A stretch of 64,000 nt of DNA from UBA5859 sp041940025 (GTDB lineage: Bacteria > Pseudomonadota > Gammaproteobacteria > UBA5859). Below the pieces are notes generated by a model. It had not been told where the DNA came from. It ran no database searches and worked only from the letters and a program-made list of their open reading frames with translations. How positions within the stretch are numbered: position 1 is the first letter of the stretch; every line of letters starts with the position of its first letter. The stretch spans positions 310,001 through 374,000 of the forward strand of contig JBGTSY010000001.1 in the NCBI GenBank assembly GCA_041940025.1. The letters are read 5' to 3'. Below are positions 36,049 to 43,237 of the stretch, in pieces. Position numbers and translations under genes: made by a program.

Positions 36049-37455
36049 CTACACACTGTAGTACATATCAAATTCCACAGGATGCGTGGTCATATTTAGC
36101 CTTGTCACCTCTTCGCCTTTTAGGTCGATATAGGCGTCAATCAAATCATCACTGAAGACTCCGCCAGCTTTGAGAAATTCCCTGTCTGAATTTAACGCTT
36201 CTAAAGCTTGTTCCAGAGAAGCAGCCACTGTTGGAATACTCAAGGCTTCTTCCTTCGGCAGATCATACAAATCTTTGTCCATCGCTTCGCCCGGATCAAT
36301 TTTATTTTTAATTCCATCAATGCCCGCCATCAACATAGCGGAAAACCCTAAGTATGGATTAGCAGTAGAGTCTGGGAAACGAACCTCAATACGCCGTGCT
36401 TTAGGGCTGGACACATGGGGAATTCGGATCGATGCAGAGCGATTACGCGCAGAATATGCCAACATTACCGGCGCTTCGAAACCAGGCACCAAACGCTTAT
36501 AGCTGTTGGTGCTCGCGTTGGTAAAAGCATTTAACGCCCGCGCATGTTTAATAATACCGCCAATATAATAAAGCGCCTCCTGAGAAAGACCGCCGTACTT
36601 GTTGCCAGAAAATATATTCTTACCTTTTTTAGCAATGGATTGGTGTACATGCATCCCGTTACCATTATCACCCACCAACGGCTTAGGCATGAATGTAGCT
36701 GTCTTACCAAAACTATTGGCAACGTTATGGACTACATATTTCAGCACTTGGTTATCGTCACCCCGTCGCACCAAAGTGTTAAATTTGGTTCCAATTTCAC
36801 ATTGACCTGCGGTAGCCACTTCATGGTGGTGAACCTCGGTCATCACACCCATCTCTTCCATCGCCAAACACATGGAAGAACGTAAGTCGTGTAAAGAATC
36901 CACTGGTGGTACGGGAAAATAGCCGCCTTTGATACCTGGTCGATGCCCCAAGTTACCATCTTCGAAGAGTTTTTCGGTATTCCAGCTAGCCTCTTCAGAA
37001 TCCACTAAGTAGAACGCACCGCTCATGTCTGCGCCCCAACGAACATCATCGAGGACAAAAAATTCAGGCTCCGGTCCAAAATAAGCAGTATCACCTATGC
37101 CTGTTGAAGTTAAATAATTTTCGGCGCGTTTCGCCAATGATCGAGGACAACGTTCATAACCCTCACCAGTTTGAGGCTCTACCACATCACAACGAATGAT
37201 GAGAGTGGACTCTTCGGAAAAAACATCCATGACCGCAGAATCAGCATCAGGCATTAAAATCATGTCAGATTCATTAATACCCTTCCAGCCTGCGATTGAA
37301 GAGCCGTCGAACATTTTGCCTTCATTCAGTATTTCTTCATCCACAGTGTGGCTTGGTACGGTAACGTGTTGCTCCTTACCGATAGTATCTGTAAAGCGGT
37401 AATCTACAAATTTAACGTTATTATCTTTTATCAGTTTCATGACTGAAGATGGCAT
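36049..37455 (-). CDS. glnA: Glutamine synthetase type I
   Basis: Makes glutamine from glutamate and ammonia, the main entry of nitrogen. 468 residues with the beta-grasp FVDYRFTDTIGKEQ, MFDGSSIAGWKGI, the metal ligands in YFGPEPEFFV, the NGNGMHVHQS loop, the ATP-binding region and the adenylylation site Tyr in DKDLYDLPKEE, marking the regulated GSI-beta type. ATG at 37455 has GGGAGGA about 10 nt upstream. A sigma-54 promoter and two NtrC sites precede it, and a strong terminator follows. Confidence 0.98.
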   Translation of the reverse strand: MPSSVMKLIKDNNVKFVDYRFTDTIGKEQHVTVPSHTVDEEILNEGKMFDGSSIAGWKGINESDMILMPDADSAVMDVFSEESTLIIRCDVVEPQTGEGYERCPRSLAKRAENYLTSTGIGDTAYFGPEPEFFVLDDVRWGADMSGAFYLVDSEEASWNTEKLFEDGNLGHRPGIKGGYFPVPPVDSLHDLRSSMCLAMEEMGVMTEVHHHEVATAGQCEIGTKFNTLVRRGDDNQVLKYVVHNVANSFGKTATFMPKPLVGDNGNGMHVHQSIAKKGKNIFSGNKYGGLSQEALYYIGGIIKHARALNAFTNASTNSYKRLVPGFEAPVMLAYSARNRSASIRIPHVSSPKARRIEVRFPDSTANPYLGFSAMLMAGIDGIKNKIDPGEAMDKDLYDLPKEEALSIPTVAASLEQALEALNSDREFLKAGGVFSDDLIDAYIDLKGEEVTRLNMTTHPVEFDMYYSV

Positions 37456-37539
37456 TATAAGAGTCCTCCCATCGCCTCGAAAAAAAATTAGTTGTAAAAC
37501 AGAGTATTGTATTCATGCACAATTAGAATTGGCTAAAAA

Positions 37540-37556
37540 TGCAGTTAATATGCCAA
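37540..37556 (-). promoter_or_regulatory. Sigma-54 promoter of glnA
   Basis: On the minus strand the sequence TTGGCATATTAACTGCA has the invariant GG-N10-GC spacing and fits the consensus YTGGCACGrNNNTTGCW at the -24 TTGGCA and -12 TGCA blocks. The predicted start is near 37529, giving a leader of about 74 nt before glnA. The two NtrC sites upstream strengthen the call. Confidence 0.85.
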
Positions 37557-37618
37557 TAGAAATATTTTTAATATATCCATATATATCAATAATTTAAAAA
37601 TATACCCCTATCAATAAC

Positions 37619-37633
37619 GCACCACTATGGTGC
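37619..37633 (-). promoter_or_regulatory. NtrC binding site, promoter-proximal, glnA enhancer
   Basis: Perfect inverted repeat GCACC-ACTAT-GGTGC, identical in half-sites to the strong E. coli glnA NtrC sites. It is centred about 97 bp upstream of the predicted sigma-54 start. Confidence 0.85.
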
Positions 37634-37648
37634 TAAACGAAAAGTACT

Positions 37649-37665
37649 TGAACCAATATTGTGCA
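37649..37665 (-). promoter_or_regulatory. NtrC binding site, promoter-distal, glnA enhancer
   Basis: TGAACCAATATTGTGCA matches the 17-bp NtrC consensus with one mismatch in each half. Its centre is 31 bp (three helical turns) from the proximal site, the spacing used for cooperative NtrC binding in enterics. Confidence 0.75.
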
Positions 37666-37729
37666 CTCTGTTTTTCCCTGAGCCGGCGCAAATATGGGCC
37701 TTTTTGAACCAGAAAGTCAAGTAAAATCA

Positions 37730-37972
37730 TCAATCTGTTCCACCATACTCTACGACCATCAAAATTTCCTCTTCAAACTCTGTGACATCCACCACCAAGT
37801 GTCCATGGATACGGCACCAAGCCGGAATATCATGCAGCACGCCTGGATCTGTCGCACGGATGCGAATCTTATCAGAGGGTCTTAACAACTCCATCTTTTG
37901 TTGCAACTTAATGACCGGCATAGGACACAGTAAACGGCGGGCGTCTAACTCTTCCACGATTACAAAATCCAA
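37730..37972 (-). CDS. TusA-family sulfur carrier
   Basis: Small persulfide carrier of 80 residues with the diagnostic N-terminal LDARRLLCPMPVIKLQQ (Cys16 in CPMP) and a two-layer alpha/beta fold ending VVEYGG. It also has a second Cys in DIPAWCRIHGH, as in TusA-like proteins. Its start overlaps the end of the PP-loop enzyme gene by 13 bp, so both are made together and this carrier probably feeds that enzyme. Whether it is the general TusA for tRNA 2-thiolation or a dedicated one cannot be decided here. Confidence 0.88.
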   Translation of the reverse strand: MDFVIVEELDARRLLCPMPVIKLQQKMELLRPSDKIRIRATDPGVLHDIPAWCRIHGHLVVDVTEFEEEILMVVEYGGTD

Positions 37973-39003
37973 TCCCGCTGTACTTCATTTGGTGGGAGCG
38001 GTGAGATCTTTAACTGCTTTTCGGCTTGATCTGGAAAGCGAATGTTTACGCTTACCTCGTCTGCATCTCTGCCTTGACTATATCGGGCGACAATAGAAGA
38101 CGCGAGGGGCAAATCCTCCTCCTTGATCGCGCCATCAATCAAACACAATGGCCCCTTGTGGCTGGTGGGGTAGAGGCTGACAAATTGTTTACGATAGCCA
38201 TGCAAAAAACGGGTTTCTCCTGCGTCACGAGAGATGATCATTTTAAAATGAGGTTTAGGTCGAAGGTGGCGGCCTATCTTCAACAACATGATGTCATCAA
38301 ACTCATAGTCTCGATCACCTCGCGCTTGCCATAGATCTCTCAATTTATCAGAATATTTTTCATCTGTAAGAAAACAACAGCCTCCTGCAGGTTGGGCAAA
38401 ATCTAGATAACCATACTCATTGGCCATGGCGATTTGCGGTTTGCGACTTCGTCCCGACAGCGATCTGAGTTTTTCTCTATCTATCCAGCCTTCAATTTCC
38501 GGTAGTGTAGGGGGCAGTAACTTTGCCGACAGTGGTCTAACCAATCTGTCCTCTGCACCGGACTCCTTGGCGATAATTGGCATGGTCTCGGCCCGTTGAG
38601 ACATTGGCCGCTGACCAATCACTTCTCCAGTAATTATGAAATCGAAATGATGCTCGTGCATCCATTCAAGTGCTTTGGATACCATAAACCCTTTGCAATC
38701 CAAACAGGGGTTTAAGTTCGCGCCATAGCCATGCTTTGGATTAATGACGACGTCTTTGTACTCTTCAATGACTTCAACAATATGCAACTTAATGCCGATT
38801 TGTTCTGCCGCCCAAAGTGCATTATTACGTTTTATTTTGTCCTTTTTCGAGCTGCGAATGGCTTGTGTATGTCCTTCCACACAGAATCCGGTAAAGAAAT
38901 TAATACCTTCTACTTTGACGCCTTGATCCTGAATCAGCTTGGCGGCAAGCATAGAGTCTAACCCTCCAGAAATCAGGGCCACTGCTTTTCTTTGTCTATT
39001 CAT
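37960..39003 (-). CDS. PP-loop ATPase, MnmA/ThiI-related tRNA thiolase-like protein
   Basis: Predicted RNA sulfuration enzyme, target unknown. 347 residues. The N-terminal ATP pyrophosphatase domain has the PP-loop LISGGLDSMLAAKL, then NPCLDCKGFMV (two Cys), FIITGEVIGQRPMSQR and a later paired Cys in GGCCFLTDEKY. The C-terminal third (about 240-347) is separate from the PP-loop fold and resembles the NFACT-R-like RNA-binding region described in some MnmA-like proteins; this is from memory and tentative. It lacks the THUMP domain of ThiI and the barrel domains of true MnmA. Overlaps a TusA-like gene. Confidence 0.8.
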   Translation of the reverse strand: MNRQRKAVALISGGLDSMLAAKLIQDQGVKVEGINFFTGFCVEGHTQAIRSSKKDKIKRNNALWAAEQIGIKLHIVEVIEEYKDVVINPKHGYGANLNPCLDCKGFMVSKALEWMHEHHFDFIITGEVIGQRPMSQRAETMPIIAKESGAEDRLVRPLSAKLLPPTLPEIEGWIDREKLRSLSGRSRKPQIAMANEYGYLDFAQPAGGCCFLTDEKYSDKLRDLWQARGDRDYEFDDIMLLKIGRHLRPKPHFKMIISRDAGETRFLHGYRKQFVSLYPTSHKGPLCLIDGAIKEEDLPLASSIVARYSQGRDADEVSVNIRFPDQAEKQLKISPLPPNEVQRDWIL

Positions 39004-39081
39004 AGCAAAATTTTATCGTATTCTTCGGTTAGATGCGCTGATTAAGCTGTGACAATCCTTGGGAATAACGTTTGAAAATGC

Positions 39082-39090
39082 TGTGGATAA
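39082..39090 (-). promoter_or_regulatory. DnaA box (exact consensus)
   Basis: Reads TTATCCACA on the minus strand, a 9/9 match to the high-affinity DnaA box. Confidence 0.65.
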
Positions 39091-39115
39091 AAATTCGAGT
39101 GAATCCACGCACATC

Positions 39116-39124
39116 TTATACACA
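39116..39124 (+). promoter_or_regulatory. DnaA box (TTATNCACA)
   Basis: Reads TTATACACA, an exact match to the relaxed consensus, 26 bp beyond and inverted relative to the previous box. Confidence 0.6.
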
Positions 39125-39313
39125 GTTTGATCAACTGATATGCAAAATCTTTTGCTTCGTTTTAGTTTTCTTAAGGCTCTGTTTTTAGAGAAACTATTGC
39201 GGATACCCACAAATACACAGGACTAATAATAACTATAATAATTTAATTTATTTAATATATTTAAAAGATAAGAGGGAAAAATAAAGTGAACAACAGAATC
39301 TCAGATTTAAGTA

Positions 39314-39319
39314 TATAAT
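39314..39319 (+). promoter_or_regulatory. Possible -10 element of glyQS
   Basis: TATAAT lies 51 bp before the glyQ ATG. No matching -35 hexamer was found at 16-18 bp spacing, so the promoter call is weak. Confidence 0.35.
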
Positions 39320-39370
39320 GACCGCCTTTTTAACTTCCTCTTTCACGAAAAGTGATTTCCGGCAAAAAGC

Positions 39371-40261
39371 ATGCTGAGTTTTCAAGAGCTAATTTTAAAT
39401 TTACAACACTATTGGGCCAATCAAGGGTGTCTATTAATGCAGCCTATAGATTTGGAAGTAGGAGCTGGCACATTTCATCCCGCCACATTTCTGCGGGCAA
39501 TTGGGCCTGAACCCTGGCAAGTGGCATATGTACAACCTTCGAGGCGACCAACGGACGGTCGCTATGGTGAAAATCCCAACCGACTGCAACACTACTTTCA
39601 ATTCCAAGTATTGCTGAAACCCAGTCCTCTGGATATACAGGAGAAATATTTAGGATCGCTTAGAGAATTAGGAATTGATACTCAGCTACATGACATCCGA
39701 TTTGTGGAAGATAATTGGGAGTCACCCACGCTGGGTGCATGGGGCTTAGGGTGGGAAGTCTGGCTGAACGGAATGGAAGTGACTCAATTTACCTATTTTC
39801 AACAAGTGGGTGGACTGGATTGCCGACCGGTGAGCGGAGAGATCACCTACGGACTAGAGAGAATCGCAATGTATCTTCAAGGGGTTGATAGCGTCTACGA
39901 TTTAGTTTGGTCGAATCAATCGGGCGGTAAAATTTGTTATGGGGATATTTATAAACACAATGAGATAGAAATGTCTGCATATAACTTTGAACACGCAGAG
40001 GTTGCTAATTTGTTTCAGCAATTTGATCAATGTGCCGAACAGTGCGCCCATTTAATTGAAAAAGAATTGGTGATCCCTGCTTACGAGTTAGTGCTCAAGG
40101 CTTCACATTATTTCAATATGTTGGATGCTAGGCATGCGATTTCAGTGAATGAACGACAGCGTTTTATTCTTAAGGTCAGATCATTGGCGAAAATGGTAGC
40201 GGAATCTTACTATCAAAAAAGAGAACAACAGGGATTCCCGATGAACCGGTGGAGCCAGTAA
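39371..40261 (+). CDS. glyQ: Glycyl-tRNA synthetase alpha subunit
   Basis: Catalytic half of the bacterial alpha2beta2 glycyl-tRNA synthetase. 296 residues with LNLQHYWANQGCLLMQP, EVGAGTFHPATFLRAIGPEPW, YVQPSRRPTDGRYGENPNRLQHY, motif-2-like segments and LERIAMYLQGVDSVYDL, all typical. Four bp before glyS, so co-translated. Confidence 0.98.
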   Translation: MLSFQELILNLQHYWANQGCLLMQPIDLEVGAGTFHPATFLRAIGPEPWQVAYVQPSRRPTDGRYGENPNRLQHYFQFQVLLKPSPLDIQEKYLGSLRELGIDTQLHDIRFVEDNWESPTLGAWGLGWEVWLNGMEVTQFTYFQQVGGLDCRPVSGEITYGLERIAMYLQGVDSVYDLVWSNQSGGKICYGDIYKHNEIEMSAYNFEHAEVANLFQQFDQCAEQCAHLIEKELVIPAYELVLKASHYFNMLDARHAISVNERQRFILKVRSLAKMVAESYYQKREQQGFPMNRWSQ

Positions 40262-40264
40262 GCA

Positions 40265-42325
40265 ATGGTAGATTGTTTAATAGAGATTGGTACTGAAGAA
40301 TTACCGCCGAAATTCCTAGAAAAATTAAGCACAGCATTGGCAACAGAGTTTCAAAATGCTTTGTCAATAAATCAAATTTCCTTTAACAATGTAGAGCGGT
40401 TTTCTTCGCCAAGAAGATTAGCTTTGTTAGTTGAACAGATTAGCGAAAGGCAAGAGGATGTCAGTGAAGAGAGGAGAGGACCCTCTATTGCTGCCGCTTT
40501 CGATGAACATGGTGAACCCACTAAAGCCGGATTGGGTTTCGCGAAATCCTGTCAGGTGGCCTTCGATGATCTAGGTAGGTTGGAAAACGAAAAAGGTTCT
40601 TGGTTGATTTATCGTCAACTTAAACCGGGACAGCCCACTAAACAGCTTTTGATTGGCATGTTACAGCAGGCGATTGAAAAATTGCCGATCGCGAAACGGA
40701 TGCGATGGGGAAGTGGCAGTAGTGAATTTGTTCGTCCGGTACATTGGGTAATGGTACGACTGGGAGATGAGTTGGTTGCGGGTGAAATTCTTTCTCAAAA
40801 GACCATTGCTCATTCATTCGGTCACAGGTTCCATGCGCCTCAACCATTGATTGTGGCGAATTGCCGAGATTATGCAAAGGAGCTAAAAGAAAAAGGAAAA
40901 GTGGTAGCAGTCGCGAATGAACGACGTCGTTTGATCGAGGAGGGCGCGCAAAAATTAGCCAAAGAGAAAGATCTCATTGCCTTAATCGATGAAAATCTAC
41001 TCAACGAAGTCTGTGGCCTAGTGGAATGGCCAGTGCCACTAATGGGAGAGTTTGATGAACAGTATTTATCTATTCCTGGTGAAGTTGTGATCACAGCCAT
41101 GCAGACACACCAAAAGTATTTTCCAACAACAAATACTGATGGTGAATTAAAACCCTATTTTATTTTTATCAGCAACTTGGAAAGTCCTTCAGCAGAAAAG
41201 ATAGTATCTGGAAATGAAAGAGTATTAAGGGCAAGATTAGCAGACGCACAATTTTTTTATGAGACAGATAAAAAACATTCTTTGAGTTCGAGAAGGGATG
41301 CACTGGCGCAAATCATCTATCAACGAGGGCTCGGTACCTTAGCGAAAAAAGTAGAGAGATTAAGCCGGCTCATCACTCTTTTGGAACACAATCAGCAGGT
41401 TGATTTGAGTGTCGCAAATCGAGGGGCTGAACTGTGCAAAAATGACTTAACTACAGAAATGGTTGCTGAGTTCCCAGAATTGCAGGGCATTATGGGTCGC
41501 TATTATGCGCAACATGAAGGCGAAACCCAGAAAGTAGCGGAAACCATCGAGCAGCACTATTGGCCTCGATTTTCAGGTGATCAACTTCCGCAAAGTCTAG
41601 ATGGTTGCTATTTGGCATTGGTTGATAAAGTGGATCATCTGGTGGGGACTCTGAGTGCTGGTCATAGACCAAGCGGTGATAAGGATCCGTTTGGTTTGAG
41701 GCGTTCCTGTTTAGGAATAATCAGACTATTGACCGAAGGCGGAATAGCTGTGTCCATAGACTGGTTGTTTGAAAAGAGTTTCGAAGCCTATGAAGATAAA
41801 AATTTGCAGTTTGATAAAGAATTTTTAACGCAATATTTTCAGGAAAGATTGAAAAACTATTATTTAGACAAGTCAGTTCCTTTAGAGCAGTTCTTGGCGG
41901 TTAGCGCCTTAGGAGTGGATAACCTGGTTGATTTTCAACAGCGATTAAAGGCGCTCAACTCTTTTGGCAACACAGAAGCGGCGAAAAGTTTAAGTGCCGC
42001 TAATAAAAGAGTATTAAATATATTGAAAAAATCCAACTTGTCATTAAAGGGCTCCGTTAAACAGGAGCTATTAGAAGAACCTGCGGAGCTTGAGTTAGTA
42101 GAAGAAATGCATGCAAAGGCTGAAAAGATTCAATCGTTAATGATTAATTCGTCATATGAAGAAGTTTTGGCTTTACTTAGTGAATTAAAAGTACCCGTGG
42201 ATCAGTTCTTTGATCACATTTTGGTATTGCATGACAATAAAGAGATCCGCGAAAACAGACTCAATATATTGGCTGAACTCAGAGGGCAACTGATGCAAGT
42301 GGCCGATTTAAGCCAATTGTCCTGA
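40265..42325 (+). CDS. glyS: Glycyl-tRNA synthetase beta subunit
   Basis: tRNA-binding partner of GlyQ. 686 residues beginning LIEIGTEELPPKFL, with RRLALLVEQI, KRMRWGSGSSEFVRPVHW, the HD-like region with GRYYAQHEGE, DKVDHLVGTL and GDKDPFGLRRS, and a C-terminal anticodon-binding helical domain. Full length. Followed by plsC after 31 bp. Confidence 0.98.
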   Translation: MVDCLIEIGTEELPPKFLEKLSTALATEFQNALSINQISFNNVERFSSPRRLALLVEQISERQEDVSEERRGPSIAAAFDEHGEPTKAGLGFAKSCQVAFDDLGRLENEKGSWLIYRQLKPGQPTKQLLIGMLQQAIEKLPIAKRMRWGSGSSEFVRPVHWVMVRLGDELVAGEILSQKTIAHSFGHRFHAPQPLIVANCRDYAKELKEKGKVVAVANERRRLIEEGAQKLAKEKDLIALIDENLLNEVCGLVEWPVPLMGEFDEQYLSIPGEVVITAMQTHQKYFPTTNTDGELKPYFIFISNLESPSAEKIVSGNERVLRARLADAQFFYETDKKHSLSSRRDALAQIIYQRGLGTLAKKVERLSRLITLLEHNQQVDLSVANRGAELCKNDLTTEMVAEFPELQGIMGRYYAQHEGETQKVAETIEQHYWPRFSGDQLPQSLDGCYLALVDKVDHLVGTLSAGHRPSGDKDPFGLRRSCLGIIRLLTEGGIAVSIDWLFEKSFEAYEDKNLQFDKEFLTQYFQERLKNYYLDKSVPLEQFLAVSALGVDNLVDFQQRLKALNSFGNTEAAKSLSAANKRVLNILKKSNLSLKGSVKQELLEEPAELELVEEMHAKAEKIQSLMINSSYEEVLALLSELKVPVDQFFDHILVLHDNKEIRENRLNILAELRGQLMQVADLSQLS

Positions 42326-42356
42326 TGGTTCTAACCCTTTCCAATTACCAAAGCTA

Positions 42357-43073
42357 ATGATTTTTTTTCGCTCCTTGTTATTTCAATTGGGTATGTTGAT
42401 GTTGACTATAATCTATGGGGTCTTAGGGTTTCTTGTTGTTCCCTTACCTCATAGTTTTAGATATAAATTTTTTTCTGGTTGGGCAGGCGGAATTCTGTTT
42501 TTATTGAAATGGTTGTGCCGTCTCGACTATAAAATTACAGGGTTGGAAAATCTATCCAAAGGAAAAAGCTGCGTACTCTATTCGAAACATCAATCTGCAT
42601 GGGAGACCATTTCGGCCATTATCATTTTACCAACTCATACTTGGGTGGTAAAAAAGGAGCTGTTACGTATCCCATTTTTTGGCTGGGCGCTTAAGTTTCT
42701 CAATTGCATTGCCATTGATCGAGACGGAGGACGTGCCTCGTTAAAGAAGTTAATTCAACAGGGTACTGATGCATTAAAGCAGGGACATCACGTACTCATT
42801 TACCCGGAAGGGACGCGTGTCGCTGTGGGTGAAGCGCGTGACTATCAGGTGGGGGGAGCCATGTTGGCGGTGAGGGCAGGTGCGCCCATCGTTCCTATCG
42901 CACATAATGCGGGCAGTTTTTGGAAAAAACATGGGTTTCTAATTCGACCAGGAACCATACAAGTGGTGATAGGCTCACCTATTGAAGTGAAAGATCTACA
43001 CGCGCGCGAGCTGAACACTCTGGCAAAGCAATGGATTGATGAAGAAATGAAAAAGATCCAGCCCCTAATGTAG
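42357..43073 (+). CDS. 1-acyl-sn-glycerol-3-phosphate acyltransferase (PlsC family)
   Basis: Acylates lysophosphatidic acid or a related lysophospholipid at the inner membrane. 238 residues with one or two N-terminal membrane helices (about 5-27), the catalytic motif KHQSAWET (His with Glu in place of the usual Asp, as in pseudomonad homologues of this locus), FNC-like KFLNCIAIDRDGG and the phosphate-binding YPEGTR. Position next to glyS and convergent with gyrB matches Pseudomonas, though the gmhB gene often between them is absent. Confidence 0.92.
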   Translation: MIFFRSLLFQLGMLMLTIIYGVLGFLVVPLPHSFRYKFFSGWAGGILFLLKWLCRLDYKITGLENLSKGKSCVLYSKHQSAWETISAIIILPTHTWVVKKELLRIPFFGWALKFLNCIAIDRDGGRASLKKLIQQGTDALKQGHHVLIYPEGTRVAVGEARDYQVGGAMLAVRAGAPIVPIAHNAGSFWKKHGFLIRPGTIQVVIGSPIEVKDLHARELNTLAKQWIDEEMKKIQPLM

Positions 43074-43237
43074 TGTTTTAATAAAATATTTAATTTGCTA
43101 AAAACCGCGCTTAATCGTTTTCCATTAGAACAGCACTTTGCTTTGTCAACTGAGTTGTTTCAATCAGTTTTTGAGCAGTGAGTCAGTATTATCCAATTAT
43201 TAATATGGGAGAAACTTGGCATTCAACCAGTAGGTGG

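Larger units (their letters stand above)
39004..39370. other. Candidate replication origin (DnaA boxes beside an AT-rich stretch)
   Basis: This 367-bp gap between divergent genes holds no supported gene. It has one exact DnaA box (TGTGGATAA, 39082-39090, reverse of TTATCCACA), one exact TTATNCACA box on the opposite strand (39116-39124), and weaker 7/9 copies ending in CACA near 39203-39219. A 50-bp stretch at 39221-39270 with only four G/C follows and could be the unwinding element. One GATC is present at 39129. The glyQ promoter shares the right part. The origin role is inferred. Confidence 0.5.

Noticed and set aside
39013..39210. 65-codon minus-strand frame in the candidate origin
   Set aside because: Overlaps both DnaA boxes, has no ribosome site or family features, and its basic product looks random.
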